Counted from the stretch's first letter, positions 28,870 to 38,457 are shown. The stretch is DNA of 64,000 bases from Comamonadaceae bacterium OTU4NAUVB1 (GCA_024372625.1 CP099605.1:372001-436000); one strand, 5' to 3'. Numbers and translations are program-made. Notes: generated by a model not told the origin, from the sequence alone.

Positions 28870-29040
28870 CGGCCTGCCGGCACCCGCACGCGAATCACAG
28901 GCTCTGGAACCGATGGCCGTCGCGCGGACCCCCACCACCCAGTGCACCTGCCAGAAGACGTCGGCGTCGAGCCGTGGCAGCAGTTGCCTGAGCGGCGTGC
29001 GGACCAGGTGCTCGTGCGTCGCGGCCGTTCCGCGGCGCGA
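28870..29040 (-). pseudogene. remnant of a LytTR-type DNA-binding domain (decayed response regulator)
   Basis: The 425-bp gap between htpX and proQ contains a minus-strand fragment (core 28918-29019) that reads HEHLVRTPLRQLLPRLDADV then FWQVHWVVGVRATAI. This closely follows the end of LytTR domains (typically a HLIRTPL-x-LL-x-LD-x-FWQVHRGTVVR-x-AI run). There is no start codon, receiver domain or intact C-terminus, and the sequence degenerates on both sides into terminators, so it is a broken gene. Identification is by recognition of the family pattern; a homology search would settle it. Confidence 0.5.
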
Positions 29041-29076
29041 AGCGCGGAGCGCCCGGCCCGTTCGCTCGCCCCGACG

Positions 29077-29102
29077 AAAAATGCCCCGCTCGCGCGGGGC
29101 AT
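29077..29102 (-). terminator. rho-independent terminator of the proQ-like gene
   Basis: On the minus strand ATGCCCCGC-GCGA-GCGGGGCAT forms a 9-bp stem followed by TTTTT. It lies about 75 bp beyond the ProQ-like stop and faces the htpX terminator. Confidence 0.85.
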
Positions 29103-29177
29103 CTTCGATTCGGAGGGCCGACGGGTCGCCGGCACGGGCCGCGAGTCGCCCGCGCACGGGCGACGCGGCGATGCCGC

Positions 29178-30596
29178 TCAGTCCGCCGGCTTCGGCGCCA
29201 CGGACGGCGCAGGTTCCACCGCGTCCTGCGGCTCGACGTCGGCGTTGGCTCCGCCATCGCCATCGCCCTCGGCTTCGACTTCAGCGCCGTCGAGGGGCGC
29301 AGAAGGCTCGCCGTGCTCGTCCGGATCACCGTGGGTGTCCGATCCGCCCTCGTCCGATCCGCCGTCGTCCGCCGCGTCGCCGCCGGTGTCCGGCCCGGCC
29401 GCCGCCGCCGCTTCGGCCGCGGCCGCCTTGGCCTCGGCGAAGGCCTGCGCGTCCGCCCTGTCCTTGCGCGCGCGTTGCAGCGTGCGCGTGACCTCGCGCG
29501 GTTCCATGCCGTACATGTCGGCGAATTCGGCCTCGGTCTTGCCGGTGGTCTCGAAGGCGCGCAGCAGGGCCTCGCGCTTGGCGCCCTGTCGGCCGAGCTC
29601 GGCGAGGGCGTCGTCGAGGGCGGCGTTGCCCTTGACGTCGCGGGCGCGCACGCGCTCGGCATAGGCGTCGCGGCCGATGCCCGAGGCTTCGATGGCCGCG
29701 ATGATGCGGTCGCGCAGCGCGGCGCCCAGGTCGTCCGGCGTGCGCGCCTGGCGGCGGCGGAACACCTCCAGGATGGCGTGGTGGATGTGTTCCGGGGCCA
29801 CCGGCTCCACGGGCTTGGCATCGAGGTCGTGGCGCGGGTGACCGGCCGCCACGGCATCGAGGTAGCGCGTGGAGCGCGCGTGCAGGCCGAGCGCGACCTT
29901 CAGGTCCTCGGCCTTGAACTCGTCGCCATGGCGCGCGAGCAGGTCCTGGTAGACGCCCAGCTTGAGCGGCAGGAAGCGGGCGCCGAACATCGACGGGTAG
30001 AGCTCGAACAGGCGCTGGAGCACCGGGTGGACCTTGTTGCGCGACGACGGCTGCTGCGATTGACCCTTCGGTTGTCCCTGTGCCTGCCCCTGCCCCTGCC
30101 CTTGGGCGGGCCGGCGCGGCGGCCGGGCGGCGTCGGGGTGGCGGTGCGAGCCACCGTCGCGGCGCGGACCGGGGACCGCGCCGGCATCGGCGGGAGCGGC
30201 CGCTGCGCGCTCGCCTGGGTGCTCGGCGACCTGATCGCCACCGTCGCCGGCGGTGCCGCCTTCGGCGTCGGGCGTGCCGGCGTGGTCGGCGGCGCTGCCG
30301 GCGGCGTTCGCGGACGCCTGGCCGGAGCGGCGTCGGCCGCGTCCGCCACGCGAGCGCCGCGCGCGCGGGGCGCCGGTCGCGGCGCCGGCTTCGGCATTGC
30401 CGCCGTCGTTGCCGCCGTGGTCCGTGCCTGCATCGGCGCCATCGCCGGCGTGGTCATGGGGGCTGCCGTCGGCGACGACGGCGTCGGACGCGCCGGTCCG
30501 TTCTTCGCGGGGCGACGCGGTCGGGCGCGTCGCGGGCTCGGCGGCGGCCGGTGCCTGCGGCGAGGGGGAGGAGGTGGCGTCGGGAGCGTCGGTCAT
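29178..30596 (-). CDS. ProQ/FinO-domain RNA-binding protein with long disordered termini
   Basis: A 472-aa protein. The first ~180 aa are low complexity: acidic/Ala/Gly-rich, then an Arg/Gly patch (RARRSRGGRGRRR) and a QGQGQGQAQGQ repeat. The ProQ/FinO domain follows (about 183-300: VHPVLQRLFELYPSMFGARFLPLKLGVYQDL in two halves, LGLHARSTRYL). The remaining part has a helical region (YAERVRARDVKGNAALDD ... DMYGMEPREVTRTLQRARKD) and a highly acidic tail. E. coli ProQ is 232 aa, so this is about twice as long. ProQ proteins bind structured sRNAs and mRNA 3' ends. Monocistronic, with its own terminator. Confidence 0.87.
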   Translation of the reverse strand: MTDAPDATSSPSPQAPAAAEPATRPTASPREERTGASDAVVADGSPHDHAGDGADAGTDHGGNDGGNAEAGAATGAPRARRSRGGRGRRRSGQASANAAGSAADHAGTPDAEGGTAGDGGDQVAEHPGERAAAAPADAGAVPGPRRDGGSHRHPDAARPPRRPAQGQGQGQAQGQPKGQSQQPSSRNKVHPVLQRLFELYPSMFGARFLPLKLGVYQDLLARHGDEFKAEDLKVALGLHARSTRYLDAVAAGHPRHDLDAKPVEPVAPEHIHHAILEVFRRRQARTPDDLGAALRDRIIAAIEASGIGRDAYAERVRARDVKGNAALDDALAELGRQGAKREALLRAFETTGKTEAEFADMYGMEPREVTRTLQRARKDRADAQAFAEAKAAAAEAAAAAGPDTGGDAADDGGSDEGGSDTHGDPDEHGEPSAPLDGAEVEAEGDGDGGANADVEPQDAVEPAPSVAPKPAD

Positions 30597-30740
30597 CGGA
30601 ATGCGGTGGTGGGAAAGGGAAAGGGCGCGCGCCGGGCGCGGCGCATCGCGTCTCGCGGCGTCGGCCCTGGGAGGCGTCGACCGGTTCGGCGGATTCGAGG
30701 AAGAAAGGATGGAAGGACGGCGGTGTGGTCGGCGCGCGGG

Positions 30741-31379
30741 TCAGCGTGGCCGGAACATGCGGAACCGATTGTCGGGCGTGATCGCGAAATAGTCGGCCGG
30801 GCCCCCCGCGCGCAGGATCGGCTCGGCCGCGGCGGTGTCGTAGACGCCGTCCTTGAGGAGGGTTCGCGCGATGTGCACGCCCACCACCTCGCCGAGCACC
30901 AGCCAGGTTTCCACGGGCGTTTCGTCGACGCCCTGGAGCTGCACGATCTGCGTCAGCCGGCACTCGAAGGACACCGGGCTCTCGGCCACGCGCGGCACGG
31001 CGATGGTGCGCGAGGCGACCGGCGTCACCCCGGCCAGCTCGAACTCGTCGACCTCCGGCGGCACGGCCGCGCAGCTCGCGTTCATGCGCTCGGCCAGGGG
31101 CCGCGTGACCAGGTTCCAACCGAACTCGCGCGTCTCGCGGATGTTGCGCAGGGTGTCCTTGGCGCCGATGCTGGCGAAGCCGACGATCGGCGGCGTGTAG
31201 TTGAAGGCGTTGAAGAAGCTGTAGGGGGCGAGGTTCAGCCGGCCCCCGGCGTCCCGCGAGGAGATCCAGCCGATCGGGCGCGGGCCGACCATCGCGTTGA
31301 ACGGGTCGTGCGGCAGGCCGTGGCCCCGGGCGGGTTCGTAGAAGTGGAAGTCGGTGGGGGCTCGCGGGGCGTCGGACAT
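30741..31379 (-). CDS. flavin reductase-like domain protein
   Basis: A 212-aa FMN-binding split-barrel protein. PHDPFNAMVGPRPIGWISSRD and NLAPYSFFNAFNYTPPIVGFAS are characteristic of the flavoredoxin/flavin-reductase-like group. Such proteins bind FMN and may reduce it with NAD(P)H or act in aromatic compound metabolism. The ATG at 31379 is the natural start. It lies 62 bp downstream of the FAD oxidoreductase gene on the same strand, so the two flavoproteins are probably co-transcribed. Confidence 0.88.
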   Translation of the reverse strand: MSDAPRAPTDFHFYEPARGHGLPHDPFNAMVGPRPIGWISSRDAGGRLNLAPYSFFNAFNYTPPIVGFASIGAKDTLRNIRETREFGWNLVTRPLAERMNASCAAVPPEVDEFELAGVTPVASRTIAVPRVAESPVSFECRLTQIVQLQGVDETPVETWLVLGEVVGVHIARTLLKDGVYDTAAAEPILRAGGPADYFAITPDNRFRMFRPR

Positions 31380-31441
31380 GGCGTTCCTGGAAAGGGGAGG
31401 GCGGTGGATGGGAGGAAGGAGCGGGCGTCGCGCGCCGGGGC

Positions 31442-33178
31442 TCAGGGCATCGCGATCGCGTCGGCGTTCGCCGACGGCGGCTCGGTCGGGGTCGCCGTGG
31501 CGACCGAGCCGGCCGCGCGCCCGGCGCCACGCAGGATCTCGCGCGCCACCGCCTCGGCCACGCGGATGCCGTCGACGCCGGCCGAGAGGATGCCGCCGGC
31601 GTAGCTCGCGCCCTCGCCGGCGGGGAACAGGCCGCGCACGTTCGGGCTCTGGCAGTCGGCCTCGCCGCGCGCGATGCGGATCGGCGAGGAGGTGCGCGTC
31701 TCCACGCCGGTGAGCACCGCGTCGTGCATGTCGAAGCCCCGGATCTTGCGGCCGAAGACCGGGAAGGCCTCGCGCATCGCGTCGATGGCATAGCCCGGCA
31801 GCGCCGCGTGCAGGTCGGTGGGCGTCACGCCGGGGGTGTACGACGGCACCACCTCGCCCAGCGCGGTCGACGGCGTGCCGGCGACGAAGTCGCCCACCAG
31901 CTGCGCCGGCGCGCGGTAGTCGCCGCCGCCCAGCACGAAGGCGTTGGATTCGAGCTGCCGCTGCAGCGCCATGCCCGCCAGCGGCGAGCCCGTGGCGCCG
32001 TGCTCCCAGCCGGGAAAGTCTGACGGCTCGATGCCCACCACGATGCCGGCGTTGGCGTTGCGCTCGTTGCGCGAGTACTGGCTCATGCCGTTGGTGACCA
32101 CGCGCCCGGGCTCGCTGGTGGCCGCGACCACCGTGCCGCCCGGGCACATGCAGAAGCTGTAGACGGCACGGCCGTTGGCCGCGTGGTGCACCAGCTTGTA
32201 GTCGGCCGCGCCCAGCAGCGGGTGGCCGGCGTGGCGGCCCCAGCGCGCGCGGTCGATCACGCCCTGCGGGTGCTCGACGCGGAAGCCGATGGAGAACGGC
32301 TTGGCGTCGATCCGCACGCCGCGCGCGTGCAGCATCTCGAAGGTGTCGCGCGCGCTGTGGCCCAGCGCCAGCACGACGTGGTCGCAGCGCAGCTCGCGCT
32401 CGGCGCCCGTGCGCTGGTCGCGCACCGTGAGGCCGCGCAGGTGGCCGTCCTCGATGCGCAGGTCGCTCACGCGCTGCTCGAAGCGGACCTCGCCGCCCAG
32501 CGCGATGATCTGCTCGCGCATGTGTTCCACCACCTTGACCAGCTTGAAGGTGCCGATGTGCGGGTGCGCGACGTAGAGGATCTCCGGCGGCGCCCCGGCC
32601 TTGACGAACTCCTCCATCACCTTGCGCCCGAGGAAGCGCGGGTCGCGGATCTGGCTCCACAGCTTGCCGTCGGAGAACGTGCCGGCGCCGCCTTCGCCGA
32701 ACTGCACGTTCGACTCGGCGTCGAGCACGCCCTTGCGCCACAGGCCCCAGGTGTCGCGGGTGCGCTGGCGCACCGAGCGGCCGCGTTCCAGCACGATCGG
32801 GCGGAACCCCATCTGCGCCAGCAGCAGCGCGCTGAAGATGCCGCACGGCCCGAAGCCCACCACCACCGGACGCAGCGGCAGGCCCTCGGGCGCCCGCGCG
32901 GGCGGCAGGTAGCCCATGTCGGGCGAACGCGTCACGCGCGGGTTGCCGGCCAGCCGCGCGAGCAGCACGTCCTCCAGCGCGGCCGGATCGGGCCCGGCGA
33001 GCGTCACGTCGACGATGTGGACCTGCAGCAGGTCGGCCTTGCGGGCGTCGAAGCTGCGCTTGTGGACGTGGATGTGGCCGATGGCGCCGGCGTCGATGCC
33101 GAGCAGGCCCTGCACGGCGCGGTCGAGCGCGTCGGCGGGCGGATCGAGCGGGAGCTTGATTTCCGAGAGTCTGAGCAT
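31442..33178 (-). CDS. FAD-dependent oxidoreductase (COG2509-type uncharacterised dehydrogenase)
   Basis: A 578-aa flavoprotein. An N-terminal ~85-aa domain (MLRLSEIKLPL...; HIHVHKRSFDARK) precedes the FAD dinucleotide-binding motif VVVGFGPCGIFSALLLAQ, with the second FAD segment near the C-terminus (GLFPAGEGASYAGGI). QFGEGGAGTFSDGKL and CMCPGGTVVAA are hallmarks of COG2509. The substrate is unknown. The ATG at 33178 is preferred to an in-frame ATG at 33199, which would lie closer to the upstream terminator. It is followed by the flavin reductase-like gene. Confidence 0.88.
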   Translation of the reverse strand: MLRLSEIKLPLDPPADALDRAVQGLLGIDAGAIGHIHVHKRSFDARKADLLQVHIVDVTLAGPDPAALEDVLLARLAGNPRVTRSPDMGYLPPARAPEGLPLRPVVVGFGPCGIFSALLLAQMGFRPIVLERGRSVRQRTRDTWGLWRKGVLDAESNVQFGEGGAGTFSDGKLWSQIRDPRFLGRKVMEEFVKAGAPPEILYVAHPHIGTFKLVKVVEHMREQIIALGGEVRFEQRVSDLRIEDGHLRGLTVRDQRTGAERELRCDHVVLALGHSARDTFEMLHARGVRIDAKPFSIGFRVEHPQGVIDRARWGRHAGHPLLGAADYKLVHHAANGRAVYSFCMCPGGTVVAATSEPGRVVTNGMSQYSRNERNANAGIVVGIEPSDFPGWEHGATGSPLAGMALQRQLESNAFVLGGGDYRAPAQLVGDFVAGTPSTALGEVVPSYTPGVTPTDLHAALPGYAIDAMREAFPVFGRKIRGFDMHDAVLTGVETRTSSPIRIARGEADCQSPNVRGLFPAGEGASYAGGILSAGVDGIRVAEAVAREILRGAGRAAGSVATATPTEPPSANADAIAMP

Positions 33179-33205
33179 GGCGGGGCTTGTGTCTATCAAG
33201 CGTGC

Positions 33206-33258
33206 GATGGGGAAAAGAAGGAAGCGCCGGCTTTCCGTCGTGGACGGGAAGCCGGCGC
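33206..33258 (-). terminator. rho-independent terminator of cysK
   Basis: On the minus strand a 16-bp stem (GCGCCGGCTTCCCGTC pairing across a CAC loop, one G-T pair; 33224-33258) is followed by a T-rich tract (TTCCTTCTTTT). It lies 35 bp after the cysK stop and 46 bp before the FAD oxidoreductase start. Confidence 0.8.
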
Positions 33259-33292
33259 AGCGATTTTCGTCGAAAGCCGCCCGGGGGTCCGT

Positions 33293-34222
<930 letters not shown>

Positions 34223-34282
34223 GGTCGTGTCTCCTGGCAGGGAATATCGCCGGCGGGCGGCGGGGCGGGACGATTGTGGCGA

Positions 34283-34288
34283 CATAAT
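34283..34288 (+). promoter_or_regulatory. candidate -10 box of rnpB
   Basis: CATAAT lies 7 bp upstream of the predicted 5' end of RNase P RNA. No good -35 is visible at the expected distance. Confidence 0.4.
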
Positions 34289-34295
34289 CCGCCCC

Positions 34296-34640
34296 GTGAA
34301 GCGGGCCAGACCGCCGCTGGTGCAAGTCTCGAAAGAGCGCACTGGAGGAACGTCCGGACTGCACAGGACAGCGCAGGAGCTAACGGCTCTCCACCGCGAG
34401 GTGAGGATCAGAGCAACAGAGACGAGTCGGCGAGGGGGTGACCCCGGGCCGGGTGAAACGGGCAATCTCTGCGCGCAGCAACACCAAGTAGGCCAGTATC
34501 GAGGTGGTTCCGCTGAGCTGGCGGGTAGGTGGCATCGAGCCGTCCGGGCGACCGGCGGCCCAGAGTAATGGCGGTCACGCCGGCATCGTCGCGAGACGGC
34601 GCCGGCGCACAGAATCCGGCTTATCGGCTCGCTTCACACT
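34296..34640 (+). ncRNA. rnpB: RNase P RNA, type A
   Basis: The catalytic RNA subunit of RNase P, which trims tRNA 5' leaders. The 5' end GTGAAGCG pairs with the 3' CGCTTCAC (helix P1). The universally conserved GAGGAACGTCCGGACTGCAC segment (CRI region) occurs at about 34344, followed by AGAGCAACAGAGA and, near the 3' end, ACAGAATCCGGCTTATCGG. The length of about 345 nt fits proteobacterial type A. End points are set by the P1 pairing and may differ by a few bases; a T-rich stretch (TTTTCTTCTTC) follows. Confidence 0.95.
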
Positions 34641-34665
34641 TTTCTTCTTCCGACGCCCCGACGCT

Positions 34666-34860
34666 TCAGCGCGGGCGTCCGAAGGCCTTCTCGATCTTCT
34701 TGTCGGTGCGGTACTGGCTCAGTGCGTAGACCGCCCAGATGGCCGCCGGCAGCCAGCCGATGAGGGTGATCTGCAGGATCAGGCAGATGATGCCGGCGAT
34801 CGGCCGCCCGATCGTGAAGAAGGCGACGAAGGGCAGGAAGATGGCGAGCAGCAGGCGCAT
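34666..34860 (-). CDS. Pmp3/YqaE family small membrane protein
   Basis: A 64-aa protein with two hydrophobic helices (LLLAIFLPFVAFFTIG; IAGIICLILQITLIGWLPAAIWAVYAL) and a basic C-terminal tail. This is the UPF0057/Pmp3/YqaE pattern, stress-related small inner-membrane proteins of unclear role. The ATG at 34860 starts directly at the first helix. It is convergent with rnpB, 25 bp apart. Confidence 0.88.
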   Translation of the reverse strand: MRLLLAIFLPFVAFFTIGRPIAGIICLILQITLIGWLPAAIWAVYALSQYRTDKKIEKAFGRPR

Positions 34861-34955
34861 GGTTCGGTCGGTCGATAAGTTGACGATCGCGCCATGTTCG
34901 TCCGGTGCCCGGCGCCTGCCTGCCAGCCGAGGCCCCGTCCGCCCGCCCGTCCCGC

Positions 34956-35756
34956 TCAGAACCGCTCGTGCGGCAGGAGGTAGCGCCATTGCCCCGGCGC
35001 CAGTCCCGCGAGCGGCACGCGACCGATGCGGATGCGCTTCATCGCCAGGATGCGCAGTGCGACGCCGTCGCACATCTGCGCGATCTGCCCCGGCCACGCG
35101 CCCTTGATGGCGAAGCGCAGGCCGGTGCGCGCGCCGTCCTCGCTCTGGCGACCGATGCTCACGCGCGCCGGCAGCATCGCGCGGCCGTCCACCACCGGCG
35201 ACTGGTTGAGCCGGTGCAGCGCCCGCGGGTCCACCGTGCCGGCGACGTCGACCATCACCTCGTTCTCGATCAGGCCGGCGTCCTCGACCAGCTTGCGCTC
35301 GATGCGCGGGTCCTGCGTGAAGGCGATCAGTCCGCCCGCGCCGGTCTCCAGGGGCGTCAGGCAGCGCTGGTCGACGAAGTGGCGCTGCAGGGTCGGGCGG
35401 CGAAAACCCTCGCCGTCGCCGTCGCTGCGCCGCTCGGGGAACACCAGCCGCCCGACCGGCGCGTCGAAGGCGATGCCCGGAGGCTTGTGCAGCAGCAGCG
35501 TGACGGCCTGCACCGGCTCGGGCCGCGCGGCGGCGTCGATCTCGATGCGCTGGTCCGCGCGCACGCGCGCGCCCGGCACCTCGACGACCCGGCCGTCGAC
35601 GCGCACGGCGCCGTTCTCGATCAGCAGTTCGGCCTCGCGCCGCGAGCAGTCGCGCTGGGCCGCCACCTGCTTGGCCAGGCGGATGCCTTCGCCCTCGCTG
35701 CCGGCGGGGGGGCGCGGGCCGGCGATGCGCGTGCGACGGGGAAAGGGTTCGTTCAT
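34956..35756 (-). CDS. RluF/RsuA-like pseudouridine synthase family protein with altered catalytic motif
   Basis: A 266-aa protein. The N-terminal S4 RNA-binding domain (about 25-75: IRLAKQVAAQRDCSRREAEL) is followed by the RsuA-type core (LLLHKPPGIAFDAP ... ENEVMVDVAG). In true synthases the active-site motif is G-R-L-D before a GLL/GLI strand; here the aligned segment is PLETGAGGLIAFTQD, so the catalytic Asp is Glu (about residue 137) and the preceding Arg is Pro. It may be an RNA-binding paralogue without normal activity. Ends with the usual RIRIGRVPLAGLAPGQWRYL. Confidence 0.82.
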   Translation of the reverse strand: MNEPFPRRTRIAGPRPPAGSEGEGIRLAKQVAAQRDCSRREAELLIENGAVRVDGRVVEVPGARVRADQRIEIDAAARPEPVQAVTLLLHKPPGIAFDAPVGRLVFPERRSDGDGEGFRRPTLQRHFVDQRCLTPLETGAGGLIAFTQDPRIERKLVEDAGLIENEVMVDVAGTVDPRALHRLNQSPVVDGRAMLPARVSIGRQSEDGARTGLRFAIKGAWPGQIAQMCDGVALRILAMKRIRIGRVPLAGLAPGQWRYLLPHERF

Positions 35757-35842
35757 GGCGGGCGGGTCCGGGGAGCGTGAGGAAAAGGCGGAAGGCGAAA
35801 TGGACAGGTCCGGCGGGGAGGGAGCGGCGCCACGGCGCTCGC

Positions 35843-37498
35843 TCAGGCGAGCGCCAGCCGGCGGATGCGCTCGACGTGCGCGGTCAGCGAGCGCGCCGCG
35901 ACCGGCCACAGCCGCTCGGGCACGTCGGCATAGGCCATCGGCAGCCAGTCGTCGGGGCTGCCGTCCGGTCGCGCGCGCATGGCGGCGAGCACGCGCGCCT
36001 CGCGCCGCAGGCGGTGCATCCTCAGGGCGGCGATGGCGTCGCGCGCGGCGCCCAGCACGTGGCCGTGCGCGGGCAGGATGAACTCGATCCCGTCGGCGGC
36101 GCAGGCGGCGTCGAGCGCGTCGAGCGAACCGAGGTAGGCCGTCATGTCGCCGTCGGGCGGATCGACCACCGTGGTGCTGCCGTTCAGGACATGGTCGCCG
36201 GAGAACAGGAGGCCGTCCTCCTCCTGCACCAGGCACAGGTGGTTGGCCGCGTGGCCGGGCGTGTGGACGACGCGCAATGTGTAGCGCGCGGTGCCGTCGG
36301 CGTCCCGCAGCGTCAGGCGCTCGCCGTCGGCCAGGGCGCGGTCGGGCACGAAGTGGGAGGCCGCCCGAGCGGTCGGCGCCGAGGGCAGGCCCAGGATCGG
36401 CGGCCGTCCGGCGCACAGCGCCTGCAACAGCGCCGCGCCGGGCGCGTGGTCGGGGTGCGAGTGCGTGCAGACGATGGCGCGCACGTCGCCACCGGCGGCG
36501 CGGTGCAGGCGTTCGACGTGCGCCGCGTCGGCCGGACCGGGATCGATGGCGACGAAGCCGGTGGCCGCGTCGCCCACCAGGTAGGCGTTGGTGCCCGGGC
36601 CGGTCATGGCGCCGGGGTTGGGCGCGGTCAGGCGCCGCAGGCCGCGCAGCAGCGGCACGGCGACCTCGTGCTGCCAGTCGAGCGGATGCAGGATCTGGCC
36701 GTCCGGGCAGACCAGCGCCAGTTCGCCGAAGGGCGGCTCGTGCTCCATGTAGCGTGCCTCGCGTCCGCCGAGCAGGCCGGCGCGCGGGCAACTGGTGAAC
36801 AGCGGCTGCTCCGCGACGCAGGCGGCCAGGACGGCGTCGACCGTGGGGTAGGCCGCCAGGTGCGCCAGCGTGCGCAGGGTCGGGAAGATCATGAGGAAGC
36901 CGCCGGCCTGGTGGCGCGCGAGCGCCGCGTCCGGTCGCACCCAGACCGGTTCGAACTGCTCGGTCTCGTCGGCCGACGGCGTCTGCCCCTCGGGCATGCG
37001 CGCCACCAGGAACGGCACGTCGAAGCGTTTGGGCAGGTCGCGGTCGGTGATCCAGCGGGCGAGGACGAACACGGCGTCGGCGGCCAGCCGCAGTCCGTGG
37101 GCGCCGCACTGGGCGGCGAAGGACGCGGTGCCGGCGGTCGTGGCGCGGTTCATGGCGGCGATCGTGGCCGCCGCCACCGGCGCGCCGTCGGCCGCCCGGC
37201 GCGCGAGCAGCACGCCCAGTTCCTCGAAGGTCTCGCGCAGCGCGGCGATGGTCTGCGTGAGCTGCGGGGCGCCCTGGGTCGGCCGGCGGTCGGCGAGGCC
37301 GTGGGCCGCGGCATCGCCGTCGTCGATGCGCCCGCCCGGGAAGACGTAGGCGCCGGGGGCGAAGCTGGCGCGGTCGGAGCGCCGCGTCATCAGCACCTCG
37401 ATGCCCGCGGGCGTGTCGCGCAGCAGCAGGAGCGTGGCGGCCGGGCGCACCGGCGCGGGCTCGCGGTGCGGATGGAGTCGTTGGGCGGAGCGGACCAT
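35843..37498 (-). CDS. Nudix hydrolase - metallo-beta-lactamase fold fusion
   Basis: A 551-aa two-domain enzyme. The N-terminal half is a Nudix domain of NUDT19 style: GAYVFPGGRIDDGD followed, after an insertion, by the box half RETFEELGVLL (about 86-97). The C-terminal half (about 285-530) is an MBL-fold hydrolase with THSHPDHAPG (about 340-349) and later ligands in HTPGHAANH, FSGDHVL and LPAHGHVLG, similar to LACTB2/glyoxalase II-like proteins. The Nudix part may cleave CoA or nucleotide diphosphates. The ATG at 37498 was chosen over an upstream in-frame ATG at 37549. Divergent from the corA pseudogene. Confidence 0.87.
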   Translation of the reverse strand: MVRSAQRLHPHREPAPVRPAATLLLLRDTPAGIEVLMTRRSDRASFAPGAYVFPGGRIDDGDAAAHGLADRRPTQGAPQLTQTIAALRETFEELGVLLARRAADGAPVAAATIAAMNRATTAGTASFAAQCGAHGLRLAADAVFVLARWITDRDLPKRFDVPFLVARMPEGQTPSADETEQFEPVWVRPDAALARHQAGGFLMIFPTLRTLAHLAAYPTVDAVLAACVAEQPLFTSCPRAGLLGGREARYMEHEPPFGELALVCPDGQILHPLDWQHEVAVPLLRGLRRLTAPNPGAMTGPGTNAYLVGDAATGFVAIDPGPADAAHVERLHRAAGGDVRAIVCTHSHPDHAPGAALLQALCAGRPPILGLPSAPTARAASHFVPDRALADGERLTLRDADGTARYTLRVVHTPGHAANHLCLVQEEDGLLFSGDHVLNGSTTVVDPPDGDMTAYLGSLDALDAACAADGIEFILPAHGHVLGAARDAIAALRMHRLRREARVLAAMRARPDGSPDDWLPMAYADVPERLWPVAARSLTAHVERIRRLALA

Positions 37499-37575
37499 CG
37501 CCGGATTATCGGCATGGCAATATCCCCGCCTTCGCCGGACCTCCGGCACGCCACCGCTGCGAGACAGGCTCGCCC

Positions 37576-38408
37576 GTGCGGATCAACTGCGTCGTCCACG
37601 AGCACGGAGCCAGGCGTGCCGACATTCCCGTGGCGCGCATCGGCGAGCACCTGACGCGGCCGGGGCGCTTCGTGTGGGTGGCGCTCGCCGACGCCGCGCC
37701 CGACGAGCTGGCCGAACTGCAGCGCGCCTTCGGCCTGCATCCGCTGGCGGTGGAGGACGCGCACAACGGCCACCGGCGTCCCAAGGTCGAGGAGTACGGC
37801 GATTCGCTCTTCGTCGTGCTGCACCTGCTGGAAGCCGACACCGGGGGCGCGCAGACCACCGTGCAGGTCGGCGAACTCGACGTCGTCGTCGGGCGCAACT
37901 ACCTGGTGTCGGTGCGCAGCCGCAGCACGCACGGCTTCGCCGAGGTGCGGGAGCGCTGCGAGCGCGAGCCGGCGCTGCTGCAGAACGGCCCGGGCTTCGT
38001 GCTCTACGCCTTGATGGACGCGGTGGTCGACCGCTGCTGGAGGCCGCCAACAAGCTGCTCGGCGTGCGCGTGCCCTCGGTGTGCATGGGCTCCCAGGAGT
38101 ACTTCCGCGACGTCGTCGACCACCTCACGCGCATCAACGGCTCGGTCGAGGCGATCCGCGACACCATCGGCACCGCCATCCACGTCGACCTGTCGCTGGT
38201 CACCATCGAGGACGGCGAGGTCACCAAGCGGCTGGCCGCCTGGGCGGCGATCTTCGCCGTGTGCACCGCGCTGGCGGGCATCTGGGGCATGAACTTCGAG
38301 GTCATGCCGGAGCTGAAGTGGCGCTACGGCCATGTCGCCGCGCTGGGGCTCATCGCCGGGCTGTCGGGCCTGCTGTACTGGCGTTTCCGCAAGGCCGGCT
38401 GGGTCTGA
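37576..38408 (+). pseudogene. corA: corA magnesium/cobalt transporter, broken by an internal deletion and frameshift
   Basis: The first ~152 codons (37576-38033) encode the CorA cytoplasmic domain up to FVLYALMDAVVDR. The reading frame then jumps: the rest of the protein (LLEAANKLLGVRVPSV ... to the two membrane helices with the YGMNF-like [12 protein letters not shown] motif and the C-terminal [10 protein letters not shown]) continues in another frame from 38034 to 38408. Compared with normal CorA (about 315-325 aa), roughly 45-50 residues of the stalk helix are missing between the halves. The loss is 3n+1 bases. Translation in the first frame runs to 38292 as nonsense, so no functional channel can be made. 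Confidence 0.85.
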
Positions 38409-38457
38409 GGCCTCTGCGGACGTCCCGCAGAGGCGGGGCGCGACCCATAATCCCTCG

